A stretch of DNA of 64,000 bases from Rhizobium sp. SL86. Its GTDB lineage: Bacteria; Pseudomonadota; Alphaproteobacteria; Rhizobiales; Rhizobiaceae. The stretch covers positions 496,001 to 560,000 of the forward strand of contig NZ_JAPPRJ010000001.1 in NCBI RefSeq assembly GCF_026672545.1, in the 5' to 3' direction. The translations under genes and the position numbers were made by a program. Numbering within the stretch: position 1 is the stretch's first letter; the number at the start of each line of letters is the position of its first letter. This document shows positions 19,213 through 29,911 of the stretch, in pieces. The notes under the pieces were generated by a model. It was not told where the DNA came from. It worked only from the letters and a program-made list of their open reading frames with translations, and ran no database searches.

Positions 19213-20268
19213 ATGAGCGTAAATCTCGATGCCATTTGGCGCCGCGGGGTCAAGCGTGGCTTGATTGCCGGAGGACTGGAGACCGCGCATGTCCTGTCGC
19301 GGCTCGGTCTGCTGCGTCGTGCCCGCGGCCGCGGCGCAATCTTCACGCTCCATCACGTCCGTCCCTTCACGCCGCGCGCCATCGCACCGAATGCGCATCT
19401 GGAGGTAACGCCGGAATTCCTCGATCTCGCCGTCCGGCGGCTGAAGGAGGACGGCTACGACTTCGTCTCCCTGATCGACGTGCCGGACCGGCTGCGCGCG
19501 CCAAAAGAGCGACCCTTCGCCTGCTTCACGCTGGATGACGGTTATCGCAACAATGCCGAGCACGCACTGCCGGTGTTCGAACGCCATGCCGTGCCCTTCA
19601 CGATCTTCATCAACGAGGGGTTTGCCGACCGCACGCACACCATCTGGTGGGAAACGCTGGCGGAGATCCTGAATGCGCAGACCCGCGTGGTCTTCGATTT
19701 CGGAACGGGCGACGAGACGATCGATCTGGCAACCGAAACGCAGAAACTCGATGCCTTCGATCGTTTTGCCCTGTTCATCCAGAGCACCGACGAGGCCGAG
19801 GCGGTCGGCGCGCTCGATGGGCTGGCCCGTCGCCTCGGATTGGAACCGCTGACGATCACCGAGAGGCTGACCATGGGGCGGGAGGAACTTCTCCGGCTGA
19901 ACCGGCATCCGCTGGCGAGTTTCGGCGCCCATACCGTCAGCCACCGGGCGCTGAAGCGCCTGTCGGATGCGGAGGCAAGGCGCGAAATGCTGCGCTCGGC
20001 GAACTGGCTGGAAGCCCTGACCGGAGAACGCCCGGCAACCCTCGCTTACCCTTACGGCACCGATTCGGCGGTTTCTGAGCGCGACCGGGCGCTGGCGGCG
20101 GAACTCGGTTTCCAGGTGGCCGTCACGACGCGGCCGGGCACGATCTGCGAACGGTTTTCTAATCATCTGACCGGCCTGCCGCGCATTTCGCTGAACGGTT
20201 ATTACCAGGCACCGCGTTACGTGGCGGCGCTGGCCTCGGGCATTCCCTTCGCGCTGCGCGCCGCCTGA
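19213..20268 (+). CDS. Polysaccharide deacetylase family protein
   Basis: 351 residues with a NodB-type fold. The catalytic Asp-Asp motif is FACFTLDDGYRNN (residues 102-114), and the metal-binding H-x3-H is FGAHTVSHRAL. LAYPYGTDSAVSERD near the C-terminus matches the later family motif. It should remove acetyl groups from an N-acetylhexosamine polymer or a related substrate; the exact target is unknown. No signal peptide is evident. The chosen ATG begins MSVNLDAIWRRGVKRG; an earlier in-frame ATG gives a basic tail without support. Stand-alone gene between tauE-like and pdxH. Confidence 0.88.
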   Translation: MSVNLDAIWRRGVKRGLIAGGLETAHVLSRLGLLRRARGRGAIFTLHHVRPFTPRAIAPNAHLEVTPEFLDLAVRRLKEDGYDFVSLIDVPDRLRAPKERPFACFTLDDGYRNNAEHALPVFERHAVPFTIFINEGFADRTHTIWWETLAEILNAQTRVVFDFGTGDETIDLATETQKLDAFDRFALFIQSTDEAEAVGALDGLARRLGLEPLTITERLTMGREELLRLNRHPLASFGAHTVSHRALKRLSDAEARREMLRSANWLEALTGERPATLAYPYGTDSAVSERDRALAAELGFQVAVTTRPGTICERFSNHLTGLPRISLNGYYQAPRYVAALASGIPFALRAA

Positions 20269-20292
20269 CCGCCCGTCGCGGCGTGCCTTTCG

Positions 20293-20913
20293 TCAGGGAT
20301 ACATCCGCGTCTTCGACCAGCCCTGCCCTTCAGGCGCATGACGGAACTCCACGCGGTCGTGCAGGCGGAACGGCCGATCGTGCCAGAACTCGATCGACTG
20401 CGGCTCGATGCGGAAACCGGACCAGTGGGGCGGCCGCGGGATCTCGCCGATCGCATACCGAGCCGTGTATTCGGCAACCGCCTTTTCCAGGGCAAACCGC
20501 CCCTCCAGCGGGCGCGACTGTTTGGAGGCCCAGGCACCGATACGGCTGCCGCGCGGGCGCGAGGCATAATAGGCATCGGCCTCTTCATCGGAAACCACGC
20601 TGACGGGGCCGCGCACCCGCACCTGGCGGCGCAGCGACTTCCAGTGGAAACACATGGCGGCCTTCTTCTGGCCCAGGATCTCCTGGCCCTTCTGGCTTTC
20701 GAAGTTCGTGTAGAAGACGAAACCGCGCTCATCGAAGCCTTTCAGCAACACCATGCGCACATTCGGCAGCCCGTCCGCATCGACGGTTGCCAGCGCAACC
20801 GCGTTGGGATCATTGATCTCGGAGGCCTCTGCATCCTTCAGCCAGGTTGCAAAGAGGGCAAAGGGCTCGTTCTCTTCGGTGAAGTCACCGCCTGTTAACC
20901 GTTCTTCGGACAT
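20293..20913 (-). CDS. pdxH: Pyridoxamine 5-phosphate oxidase
   Basis: 206 residues. An FMN enzyme that oxidises pyridoxamine or pyridoxine phosphate to pyridoxal phosphate. Recognisable motifs are [22 protein letters not shown] near the flavin site, [28 protein letters not shown], and the C-terminal [15 protein letters not shown] and SKTRMYP. The start [11 protein letters not shown] fits the usual length; upstream codons continue open but lie in the divergent promoter. It is divergent from the lipoprotein gene. Confidence 0.95.
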   Translation of the reverse strand: MSEERLTGGDFTEENEPFALFATWLKDAEASEINDPNAVALATVDADGLPNVRMVLLKGFDERGFVFYTNFESQKGQEILGQKKAAMCFHWKSLRRQVRVRGPVSVVSDEEADAYYASRPRGSRIGAWASKQSRPLEGRFALEKAVAEYTARYAIGEIPRPPHWSGFRIEPQSIEFWHDRPFRLHDRVEFRHAPEGQGWSKTRMYP

Positions 20914-20978
20914 ATTGACTAAAACGCTCCTGATCTGATCGAATGCAGCCGTAGGACCTTTTCCGGATTGGACGCAAG

Positions 20979-21434
20979 GTGGCAGTGACTGATACGACAA
21001 AAAACCGCATTGGACTGCCGCTCTCATTGTCCATTCGAGCCATCACGTTCTTTTTCGTCGCAGCAGCCGTTTCCGGTTGCACCAGCGGTAGCCTCGATCT
21101 TTTCGAAGGCGCAAGCAAGGTCGACCGCAGCATCTCGACTGCCACGGTGCCCAAGCCGCCGCAGGAAACGGTGTCCGATCAGGTGACCATCCTCAATGCC
21201 GTGACCTCCACCGACCTGACAAAGCTCGGTGATTCGCCGCTTCCCTGGGCCAATACCACAACGGGCAGCGCCGGCGTCGTCTCGTCCATCCGCGAAGCCA
21301 GCCGCAACGGCACCACCTGCCGGGATTTCGTCACGACACGCCATGCCTTCGACGGCGTTGCGCAATATCGTGGCACCGCCTGCCTCGATCCGGCGGGCCG
21401 CTGGACGCTCGTCTCCTTTGCCGCGCGCTCCTGA
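20979..21434 (+). CDS. RT0821/Lpp0805-like surface lipoprotein
   Basis: 151 residues from a GTG. After a hydrophobic segment (about residues 18-32) comes a lipobox, AAAVSGC, with Cys34 as the acylation site. The C-terminal region ([15 protein letters not shown], then [20 protein letters not shown] and a paired Cys in [10 protein letters not shown]) looks like the 17-kDa surface antigen/RT0821 group. It is probably an outer-membrane or periplasmic lipoprotein of unknown role. A second GTG two codons on has better AAGG spacing. Upstream it diverges from pdxH. Confidence 0.75.
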   Translation: MAVTDTTKNRIGLPLSLSIRAITFFFVAAAVSGCTSGSLDLFEGASKVDRSISTATVPKPPQETVSDQVTILNAVTSTDLTKLGDSPLPWANTTTGSAGVVSSIREASRNGTTCRDFVTTRHAFDGVAQYRGTACLDPAGRWTLVSFAARS

Positions 21435-21533
21435 TACGGTCCTGGCGCTTACCTTCCGGTAAGCTTAATTTTAGATCCAGCTTTCGTGTAAAAGCATATT
21501 TACCGGTTCAGCCGCTACCGTCCCCCCATCGAC

Positions 21534-21565
21534 GCCTCGGCAGCCGGTCATCCGGAACCCGAGGC
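21534..21565. terminator. Possible stem-loop terminator after the lipoprotein gene
   Basis: GCCTCGG and CCGAGGC (21534-21540, 21559-21565) form a 7-bp stem, with a nested CCGG/CCGG pair in the loop, followed by TCATTTTGGG. The T tract is poor, so this may only be an mRNA hairpin. Confidence 0.3.
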
Positions 21566-21641
21566 TCATTTTGGGAGTTCATGCGAGGCAGCCTGTCGCC
21601 ATGCCGGCCGGACAGGGGCCCTCTTTTGACCGGTGGCTTTG

Positions 21642-22820
21642 ATGCGTGATCCTTATTCCATTCTCGGCGTACGACGGGACGCAGCAGCAGACGAGATCAA
21701 GGCGGCGTGGCGGTCCAAGGCCAAGACGCTGCATCCGGACCATAACCAGGACGATCCCATGGCCGCGCAGCGATTCGCGGAAATGGGTCAGGCCTATGAC
21801 GTGCTGAAGGACCCGGAACGCCGGCGCCGGTATGACCGCGCCGTCGAAACGCAGCAGACCATCATGCAGCAGCGCGAGGCAGCCCGCCAGGCGGAGGAAC
21901 GGGCAAAAGCCGCCCGCGCCAAGGCCGAGCAGGTGATGGAGGAACTCGCCCGCACCAATGCGCAGGCGGCCAAGCAGGCCAAAGCCGCGGGTGCAAACCC
22001 GGGACAGGCCGCCGGAGCCGGCGCTGCAGAGACGCCCGAGGAAATGGTCGAGCGGATTTTCGGCACGTCCGCGGAAGCAAGAGCCGCCGGCGCCAAACTT
22101 CACGAACAGCAACAGGCGCAGGCAAAACCCGAAGCCGACGCCCGGACCGGTGATCCTGCAGCTGCAGACGGCACCGAGGCCGACGCCGATGGCGCAACCG
22201 GCTCCAGCAACGCCGATGCCGCGCCGAAGCCCGCCGCACCGCTGCCGCTTCAGGCGCTGGAACTGATCACATCACTGATGCGGCGCATTCGCGGCGAAGC
22301 ACCGCCACCGGAAAAGGCACCGGATCTGCTGGCGACCGCCAAGGTGACGCTCGACGACATGCTGAAACTGAATGTCGCGACGGTGGCACTCTCGGATGGC
22401 CGCGACGTGCGCCTTCCGCTGGAAGCGGGCATGACCGATGGCCAGGAGATCCGCATGAAGGGCCAGGGACTTCGCCTCCAGGGCATGCAGCGGGGCGATC
22501 TGGTCGTCACGCTCCGGATTGCCCGCGACGAGCGCTTCCAGGTCGATGGCTACGATCTTCACACCGTCCTGCCGATTTCGCTGGAAGATGCCGTGCTGGG
22601 CGGCGAGCACGAAGTGGAGACGCCGGGCGGCAAGATCCCGATTTCGGTACCCGCCTGGTCCGGTTCCGACCAGAGCGTGACCGTTCCGGGGCTTGGCCTG
22701 CTGAAGGAGGGCGGCGAACGCGGCGACCTCATCGTCGAACTTCGGGTTGTCCTGTGGGAAAAACCGGACGACAAGGTCGTCGACCTGATGCGCCACATGC
22801 GCCACGGCCTGTTTGTTTGA
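21642..22820 (+). CDS. DnaJ-family (CbpA-like) co-chaperone
   Basis: 392 residues. An N-terminal J domain (DPYSILGVRRDAAADEIKAAW, with the HPD triad in LHPDHNQDD) is followed by a long Ala/Glu/Lys/Gln-rich, probably helical linker (about residues 65-200), then a DnaJ C-terminal substrate-binding domain ending LMRHMRHGLFV. There is no Cys-rich zinc finger, so it is closer to CbpA than to DnaJ. It should stimulate an Hsp70. A GTG three codons earlier is possible. It precedes fabI by 131 bp. Confidence 0.88.
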   Translation: MRDPYSILGVRRDAAADEIKAAWRSKAKTLHPDHNQDDPMAAQRFAEMGQAYDVLKDPERRRRYDRAVETQQTIMQQREAARQAEERAKAARAKAEQVMEELARTNAQAAKQAKAAGANPGQAAGAGAAETPEEMVERIFGTSAEARAAGAKLHEQQQAQAKPEADARTGDPAAADGTEADADGATGSSNADAAPKPAAPLPLQALELITSLMRRIRGEAPPPEKAPDLLATAKVTLDDMLKLNVATVALSDGRDVRLPLEAGMTDGQEIRMKGQGLRLQGMQRGDLVVTLRIARDERFQVDGYDLHTVLPISLEDAVLGGEHEVETPGGKIPISVPAWSGSDQSVTVPGLGLLKEGGERGDLIVELRVVLWEKPDDKVVDLMRHMRHGLFV

Positions 22821-22951
22821 AACTTTTGCGACAGTTTCCAGCCCGAGCACCCTTTGTTACGCTGGCTTACAGGAGATGATCCCCGTCAAGCTTGAACGCG
22901 CTTGCGGGCTATGCCATAGGCATCCTTCGTTGATAGTTCAGAGGGACGAGT

Positions 22952-23770
22952 ATGGCTCAGGCATCTGGCCTCATGGCAGGCAAACGCGGCATCATCATGG
23001 GTGTCGCGAACAATCGCTCTATCGCTTGGGGGATTGCTAAGGCCATTCATGCTCAGGGCGGCGAAGTGGCGTTCACCTATCAGGGCGACGCCATCAAGAA
23101 GCGCGTCGAACCGCTGGCCGCCGAACTCGGCGCCACACTTGCCGGCAATTGTGACGTGTCCGACGAGGCTTCGATCGACGCCGTCTTCGCCGACATCGAA
23201 CAGCGCTGGGGCAAGATCGACTTCCTGGTGCATGCGATCGGTTTTTCCGACAAGGACGAACTGACCGGCCGTTACGTGGACACCACGCCGGAAAACTTCG
23301 CCAAGACGATGCAGATCTCGGTCTACTCCTTCACCTCGGTCGCGCGCCGGGCGGAGAAGCTGATGACCGATGGCGGCTCCATGCTGACGCTGACCTATTA
23401 CGGTGCGGAAAAGGTCATGCCGAACTACAACGTCATGGGCGTTGCCAAGGCGGCTCTCGAAGCGAGCGTCAAATATCTCGCCGTCGACCTTGGCCCGAAG
23501 AACATCCGCGTCAACGCGATCTCGGCGGGCCCGATCAAGACGCTCGCCGCATCCGGTATCGGCGATTTCCGCTATATCCTGAAGTGGAACGAGTACAATG
23601 CGCCGCTGCGCCGCACCGTTTCGATCGAGGAAGTCGGCGATGTCGGCCTCTACATGCTGTCCGACCTGTCGCGTTCGGTGACCGGTGAAGTCCATCACGC
23701 CGACAGCGGTTACCACGTCATCGGCATGAAGGCGGTCGACGCACCGGACATTTCCGTCGTCAAGGACTGA
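22952..23770 (+). CDS. fabI: Enoyl-ACP reductase (NADH), FabI
   Basis: 272 residues. It catalyses the last reduction of each fatty-acid elongation cycle. The FabI cofactor motif is GIIMGVANNRSIAWGIAKA; the catalytic Tyr-x6-Lys is MPNYNVMGVAKAALE. The substrate loop RVNAISAGPIKTLAASGI, where triclosan-resistance changes occur, is typical. The C-terminal YHVIGMKAVDAPDISVVKD matches the rhizobial form. GACGAGTATG provides the start after GAGGGAC. A histidine phosphatase gene follows 27 bp later. Confidence 0.94.
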   Translation: MAQASGLMAGKRGIIMGVANNRSIAWGIAKAIHAQGGEVAFTYQGDAIKKRVEPLAAELGATLAGNCDVSDEASIDAVFADIEQRWGKIDFLVHAIGFSDKDELTGRYVDTTPENFAKTMQISVYSFTSVARRAEKLMTDGGSMLTLTYYGAEKVMPNYNVMGVAKAALEASVKYLAVDLGPKNIRVNAISAGPIKTLAASGIGDFRYILKWNEYNAPLRRTVSIEEVGDVGLYMLSDLSRSVTGEVHHADSGYHVIGMKAVDAPDISVVKD

Positions 23771-23797
23771 TGTAAACGCCATCCAAAGGCAGGCACC

Positions 23798-24394
23798 GTG
23801 CTCATCTACATGATCCGCCACGGGCAGACCGACTGGAATGCCGAAGGCAGGCTTCAGGGCCAGAAGGACATCGGGCTGAACGACAAGGGGCGCGCGCAGG
23901 CGCGCCACAACGGTGCTACGCTTCGCATGCTGGTCGGCGATGATGTGGGAGAGTTCGCGTTTGTCGCCTCTCCCCTCTCCCGCACGCGGGAGACCATGCA
24001 GATCGCGCGGCAGGAGATGGGGCTGGAACCCCTCGATTACCAGACCGACGAACGGCTGGTCGAACTCTCCTTCGGCGACTGGGAAGGCCACACGCTCGAC
24101 GAGATCCGGGCGATTTCTCCCGAACGCCTCAAAATGCGCTCCCGCCAGAAATGGGCCTTCATCCCGCCGGGCAGCGATGCGGAAAGTTATGAAATCCTCT
24201 CATGGCGCGTCGGCGCATGGCTGCAATCGGTGGACAGGCCCACCGTCTGTGTCAGCCATGGCGGCGTGATCCGTTCCGTCCTGAAGCTGGTCGGCGGCTG
24301 GGACGAGCTTGAGGCGGCGCGCTGCGACATTCCGCAGGACCGCGTGCTGGTGATCGAACGCGACAAGGATCGCGCCGACTGGTTCCAGGTCTGA
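23798..24394 (+). CDS. Histidine phosphatase (phosphoglycerate mutase-like) family protein
   Basis: 198 residues from a GTG preceded by AAAGGCAGG. The catalytic histidine motif is IYMIRHGQTDWN, with the second His in VCVSHGGVIRSVLK and an Arg in ASPLSRTRETMQ. It is a branch 1 member that could be a phosphatase or a cofactor-dependent mutase; short members of this type usually act as phosphatases on unknown substrates. It follows fabI on the same strand within 30 bp, suggesting co-transcription. No link to fatty acid synthesis is known. Confidence 0.88.
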   Translation: MLIYMIRHGQTDWNAEGRLQGQKDIGLNDKGRAQARHNGATLRMLVGDDVGEFAFVASPLSRTRETMQIARQEMGLEPLDYQTDERLVELSFGDWEGHTLDEIRAISPERLKMRSRQKWAFIPPGSDAESYEILSWRVGAWLQSVDRPTVCVSHGGVIRSVLKLVGGWDELEAARCDIPQDRVLVIERDKDRADWFQV

Positions 24395-24409
24395 CGTTGA
24401 TTTCTTCGA

Positions 24410-24670
24410 CTACTGCATGACCTGCAGGTCATCCACAACGCGGTTGCCATCGACAACGGTGTAGAAAACCACAACTTTCACGCCGGCGGTCAGACCGTCG
24501 AAGTTAAACTCTTCCGGCACCTTGTAGACCTTGCCATCATCCAGCGTGAGATTGAGCTTCTTGGTGTCCACGGCCTTGATGGTCGCCTCGACATCCATGC
24601 TCTGCGAAAAGGCAGACAGGGGAGACAACAGGCTTGCGGTGGCCAGAAGGGCGGAAATCAGGATGCGCAT
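24410..24670 (-). CDS. DUF1344 small exported protein
   Basis: 86 residues from MRILISALLATASLLS. A signal peptide cleaves near LSAFSQS (about residue 23). The rest is a compact DUF1344 domain (VEATIKAVDTKKLNLTLDDG, then YKVPEEFNFDGLTAGVKVVV). These small periplasmic proteins are common in rhizobia and have no known function. An in-frame ATG five codons earlier exists, but the shorter form starts directly with the signal peptide. It converges on the histidine phosphatase gene. Confidence 0.8.
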   Translation of the reverse strand: MRILISALLATASLLSPLSAFSQSMDVEATIKAVDTKKLNLTLDDGKVYKVPEEFNFDGLTAGVKVVVFYTVVDGNRVVDDLQVMQ

Positions 24671-25003
24671 CTGTGGAACTCTCATGAATCAGGCAAGCCT
24701 TGTAGGGACGCGTTTTCTCGTTCGATTGTGGCGAAATTCGCCCGGCGGGATGACAATTTCGTTGCAATGAAAGGCATACCGCCAAGTGACGTCGAGCGGA
24801 AGCCATACGCACAGGATCTTGCATTTCGGTGACAGCCGTCCCTCCCCGATCAGGCCGGTGCCCGTCCTCGCCCTCAAACGCGCCACAGATTGCCGGTCCC
24901 CATAAGCGCAAGCTCTGGCTGAGGCGTTAAGCCCGCACCACTAGAAATCCCCCTCGATTTTATGGAGGGCGATGCAATCGGATATTAACTGGCAAGGTCT
25001 AAC
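24671..25003. other. Intergenic region, no gene recognised
   Basis: About 330 bp between the divergent DUF1344 and PAS-GGDEF-EAL genes. I see no coding pattern, repeat or tRNA. AAGG six bases before the TTG at 25004 is the likely ribosome binding site of the large signalling protein. Both promoters should lie here. Confidence 0.5.
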
Positions 25004-28000
25004 TTGCTTGAAAATCTAAGTAATACAGGGAGGTCCAGGCGCTTGCTCTCCAGGCTACCGATGAACTGGCAAATGGACCATGCGTATCAGCGGTATCGCG
25101 GCCCTGTCGCGATCGCCGTTGTTATTGCGCTTCTGGTCGTGTGTGTCGGTGTCGTCCTGGATTATCAACGCACGCGACACCACCAGCTTGCCCTGAAGGA
25201 AGCTGCCGATATCAGCATGAATACCATGCTGAAACAGGTGATCGATCAGCTGGACAATCAGATCATGGCCGCCGACGGCCTTGCCCATACGCTGAGGCAC
25301 TTCGGCGATTTCGCCATCCAGTCGATCGATCAACAGGCCCGCCAGGAACTGGAACGCAGTTCCTCACTGCTTGCGGTTGCCATTGCCCCGGACAATCAGC
25401 TCGCCCGGCTGATCACCCGCACCGAAGCTGTCGGTGACGGGACGGCGCCGCTTGCCGGCAACATCGCCGGCGTCAATGCGGACAGTCTCGCGCAGCAACT
25501 TCGCGGCTTCAAGGCGTCCGAACGCAGCCTGCTCGTGGAAAGTGCCGAAGACACCACCCTGACGCTCGCCGTGCCGCTGACCGATGACAGTGGACAGGCC
25601 TGGGGCGTTCTCGCCCTGCTGATCGATGAACAGCAGTTCCTGCGCGATGCAGGCATCAGCCCTTCGACCTCCAGCATGGATCTCCAGGAAACCACCAAGA
25701 CCGGCTGGATGCATGTCTCCATTCATCATCTTGATCCTGGCGGCAAGACGCGCCTCACCGGTCAGGATCTTTCGGATCTTGCGCCAATCGTCTCCTCGAT
25801 CCCGGTAGCGGGGGGCGCCTGGGAAATTGCGGCTGCCCCGCATGGGGGGTGGGATACCGTTCCGGAAGACCAGATCTCTTTCCGGCTGATGCTCGCCATC
25901 ACCGGTTTTGCCATGATCGTCCCCGTCTTTGTCGCAAGCGTGCTGGTGGCCGAACGCAACCGGCACATCACCATGCTGAAGTCGCGCGAAGCCAAGCTTG
26001 TCGAACTGTCGCAACGTTTCAACCTGGCGATGGAAACGTCCAATATCGGCATCTGGGAAGTGACCGGCGACAATCACCTGACCTGGGACGCCCGCGCCGC
26101 AGCGCTGCATGGTCGCCTTGGAGAAGTTGCGGACAATCGTCTGGACGAATGGCTGCAGTCGGTCCACCCCGAGGACATCGACACCGCCGAGGCGCATTTC
26201 TTCACCTGTATCTGTTCGACCGGACCCTGCTCACAGGTGTACCGGGTGAAGCTCGACAACGGCGACGTCCGTTACCTGCGCTCTGCGGGTGCGAGCTATC
26301 GCAATCCCAATGGCAGCACGCGCACCACCGGCATTGTCTGGGACGTCACCTCGGACATGATGGTGAACCAGACGCTGCGCAGCGCCAAGGAAGACAGCGA
26401 CATCAAGAATGCCGAGCTGGAACTCGCGCTCGAGGAACTGTCGAACCGGGAACAGGAACTCGAGGAGCTGTCCACTCGTCTCGACCTCGCACTCGGCTCC
26501 TACAATTGCGGCATCTGGGAATCGAATGTCGAGACCGGTTACGAGCTCTGGGACGCGCGCATGTGCCAGCTCTACAACATTCCCTATACCGACGGCGTGA
26601 TTTCCAGTGATCAGTGGATCAACCTCATTCACCCCGACGACAGGCCGAGCGCGACCGACATCCGCCCGCAATTTCCGCGCGGCATCCAGAATTCGCTGAC
26701 CGTGCGTGTTCCGCTTCCGAACGGCAGCATTCGTTACATCCGCTCGGTCGGCAAGGGCCACCTGATGCGTGACGGTTCGAAGAAGATCGTCGGCATCGCC
26801 TTCGACGTGACCGAAGACATGCAGATGACACGGCAGATCGAAGCTGCCAAACACGAGGCCGAAGCCAAAAACATCGAGCTGGAACTGGCGCTGGACGAGT
26901 TGTCGAACCGGGAACTGGAGCTGGAAGAGCTGTCCAGCCGCCTGGACCTGGCACTCGGCTCCTACAATTGCGGCATCTGGGAAGCCACACCGTCCACACG
27001 CACCGAAGTCTGGGACGCGCGCATGTGCCAGCTCTACGGCATCGCCGCCACGAGCAAGACGATCAGCACGCATGACTGGCTCGAGATGGTGCATCCCGAC
27101 GATCGGGAGATGGCACGGACAATTTCGCCCAACCTGCCCGTCTCGATGAAGGAGCCGCTGACAGTGCGCGTGCCGCAATCCGATGGCAGCATTCGCTACG
27201 TCCGCTCGTTCGGCAAGGCGCATACGATGCGCGACGGAACGGTCAAGATCGTCGGCATCGCCTTCGACGTGACGCAGGACATGCGCCTCACCCAGCAGCT
27301 GCAGATCGCCAAAAGGGATGCCGAGGCGAAGAATGTCGAGCTGGAACTGGCAAAACAACGCATCGAGCACAATGCGCTGCACGATCCGCTGACCATGCTC
27401 GGCAATCGCCGCAAGCTGGATCTGGAGCTTGATGCCCTGTCCCGCGACAGCCAGAATGCCCGTCGTAGCGCAACGATCCTGCACCTCGACCTCGACCGTT
27501 TCAAGCAGATCAACGACACGCTGGGCCATGCCGCCGGCGACGCGATGCTGACACACACGGCCGAAATCCTGCGCAACAATGTCGGCCCGGATGCCGTCGT
27601 TGCCCGGATCGGCGGCGACGAATTCGTCATTCTGCTGCGCGATACCGCCGATACGGCAGGTGTGGCGGAACTAGCGAACCGGATCATCAGCGAATTCCGC
27701 CAGCCGATGGATTTCGATGGCTTTTCCTGCCGCTGCGGCGTGTCGATCGGGATTGCCCAGGCCAACGGGATGCGCATCGATGCCCGCCGCCTGCTGGTCA
27801 ATGCCGACATCGCGCTCTACCGGGCGAAGGCGGAAGGCCGCAACCGCTTCGAATTCTTCACCCAGAACCTGCAGGCCGAGATCATCACTCACAAACGCAC
27901 GGCCGACGAGTTGCTGAGCGCCATCGAAAACGGTGAATTCGTCACCTGGTACCAGCCGCAGTTCTGTGCCGATTCCCGCGAGATGCTGGGCGTCGAGGCG

Positions 28001-28661
28001 CTGGTACGCTGGAACCATCCCTATCGCGGCATCGTCGCGCCGGATGCTTTCCTGCCGATTGCAGAAGACCTCAATGTTTCGGCGGTGATCGACCAGATCG
28101 TTCTCGAAACGGTGCTGAAGGATCAGATGCGCTGGGCGGCAAGCGGCATTGCGGTACCGCGCGTCTCCGTCAACGTCTCCTCCAAGCGCCTGCGTGACGA
28201 AAGCCTGGTCTCGACGCTGGAAACGCTGTCGATCAAACCCGGCAGCATTGCCTTCGAGCTTGTCGAATCCATCTTCCTCGATGAGAGCGAGGACATCGTC
28301 ACGCACAATCTGGAGCGCATCAAGGCGCTGGGGATCGACATCGAGATCGACGATTTCGGCACCGGCCATACCTCCATCGTCAGCCTGCTGAAATTGAAGC
28401 CGAAGCGGCTGAAGATCGACCGCCAGCTGGTGATGCCGATCGTTTCCTCGGCGCAGGAGCGTTCGCTGGTCCGTTCCATCATCGAGATTGCCAAGTCGCT
28501 GGGCGTCGAGACGGTGGCCGAGGGGGTCCGAGACGATGGAACATGCCGCCCTGTTGCGGACGCTTGGCTGCGACCTGCTGCAAGGGTATGCCTTTGCACG
28601 CCCCCTGCCCTTTGCGGACTTCCTGGAAGGCGCGCGCAACGGTTTCCGCAAAGTCGCCTGA
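25004..28661 (+). CDS. Membrane PAS3-GGDEF-EAL cyclic-di-GMP protein, frameshifted near its end
   Basis: About 1218 residues if repaired. TTG start with AAGG before it; an ATG at 25061 is an alternative. Two membrane helices (about 27-47 and 292-315) enclose a periplasmic sensor region. Three PAS domains follow, the last two near-identical in layout and joined by heptad-rich ELELALEELSNRE linkers. GGDEF is intact (RIGGDEFVILL, about residue 868; LGNRRKLD substrate motif). EAL has VEALVRWNHP (about 996), IEIDDFGTGHTSI and LKIDRQL. At 28522-28530 one extra base, probably C, breaks TVAEGV(E); the other frame then gives MEHAALLRTLGCDLLQGYAF and stops at 28661. As read, translation runs on to 28966 inside aroC. 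Confidence 0.85.
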
Positions 28662-28797
28662 ATGGACGACACAGCGTTCATCGACAGAGACGGAAAGCCG
28701 CGCAAAAAGGCTTTCCACCCCACGCGCTTTTCCACTATGACAGAGCCGCTCCACGTCACGGCGCCTGGGAGAAGAAGGCGCGCAACGGTCAGGTCTC

Positions 28798-29895
28798 ATG
28801 TCGCATAATACATTCGGTCATCTCTTCCGCGTCACCACCTGGGGTGAAAGTCACGGGCCGGCTCTCGGATGTGTCGTTGATGGCTGCCCTCCGGGCCTCA
28901 CCTTCACGCTTGATGAAATCCAGTCCTTCATGGACAAACGCAAGCCCGGCCAGTCGCGCTTCGTGACGCAGCGGCGCGAGGACGACATCGTCAAGGTGCT
29001 CTCCGGCGTGATGATCGGCGAGGATGGCGTGACGATGACGACGACCGGCACGCCGATCTCGATGCTGATCGAAAACACCGACCAGCGCTCCAAGGATTAC
29101 GGCGAGATCGCCAAACGGTTCCGCCCCGGCCATGCGGATTTCACCTATGATCTGAAATACGGCATCCGCGATTATCGTGGCGGCGGTCGTTCCTCGGCGC
29201 GCGAGACGGCAGCCCGCGTGGCGGCCGGAGCTCTCGCCCGCAAGGTGGTGCCGCAGGCGACGATCCGCGGCGCCCTGGTGCAGATCGGCAAACACAAGAT
29301 CAACCGCGCCAACTGGGATTGGGCCCAGGTCGACCAGAACCCGTTCTTCTGCCCGGATGCCGAGATGGTGCCGGTGTGGGAAGAGTATCTCGACGGGATC
29401 CGCAAGGCGGGTTCTTCGATCGGCGCCGTCATCGAGGTCGTGGCCGAAAACGTGCCGGCCGGGCTCGGTGCGCCGATCTATGCCAAGCTCGACCAGGACA
29501 TCTCCTCGCTTTTGATGTCTATCAACGCCGTCAAGGGCGTGGAAATCGGTGACGGTTTTGCCGCAGCCGAACTGTCCGGCGAAGACAATGCCGACGAGAT
29601 GCGTATGGGCAATGACGGCACGCCGCTGTTTTTGTCCAACCATGCCGGCGGCATCCTGGGCGGCATCTCGACCGGCCAGCCGATCGTTGCCCGTTTTGCC
29701 GTCAAGCCGACGTCCTCGATCCTGACCGAGCGCCAGTCGATCGATTCCGACGGCAACAATGTCGATGTCCGCACCAAGGGCCGCCACGACCCGTGTGTCG
29801 GTATCCGTGCCGCACCCATCGGCGAAGCCATGGTCGCCTGCGCGATCGCCGACCATTACCTGCGGGATCGCGGCCAGACCGGCCGCCTGAAATAA
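28798..29895 (+). CDS. aroC: Chorismate synthase
   Basis: 365 residues. It converts EPSP to chorismate, the last shikimate step, using reduced FMN. Signatures present are [21 protein letters not shown] near the start, [18 protein letters not shown] in the middle, and [17 protein letters not shown] near the end. The first codons [20 protein letters not shown] are typical. The long misframed tail of the upstream GGDEF-EAL gene overlaps its start. ribB follows 16 bp later. Confidence 0.96.
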   Translation: MSHNTFGHLFRVTTWGESHGPALGCVVDGCPPGLTFTLDEIQSFMDKRKPGQSRFVTQRREDDIVKVLSGVMIGEDGVTMTTTGTPISMLIENTDQRSKDYGEIAKRFRPGHADFTYDLKYGIRDYRGGGRSSARETAARVAAGALARKVVPQATIRGALVQIGKHKINRANWDWAQVDQNPFFCPDAEMVPVWEEYLDGIRKAGSSIGAVIEVVAENVPAGLGAPIYAKLDQDISSLLMSINAVKGVEIGDGFAAAELSGEDNADEMRMGNDGTPLFLSNHAGGILGGISTGQPIVARFAVKPTSSILTERQSIDSDGNNVDVRTKGRHDPCVGIRAAPIGEAMVACAIADHYLRDRGQTGRLK

Positions 29896-29911
29896 TCCGG
29901 CTATCCAGGGG

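Noticed and set aside
28662..28966. Coding extension of the GGDEF-EAL frame into aroC
   Set aside because: The sequence after the frameshift shows no family match, and the other frame restores the EAL end with a stop at 28661.
29880..29911. FMN riboswitch before ribB
   Set aside because: Only 16 bp separate aroC and ribB, too short for one.
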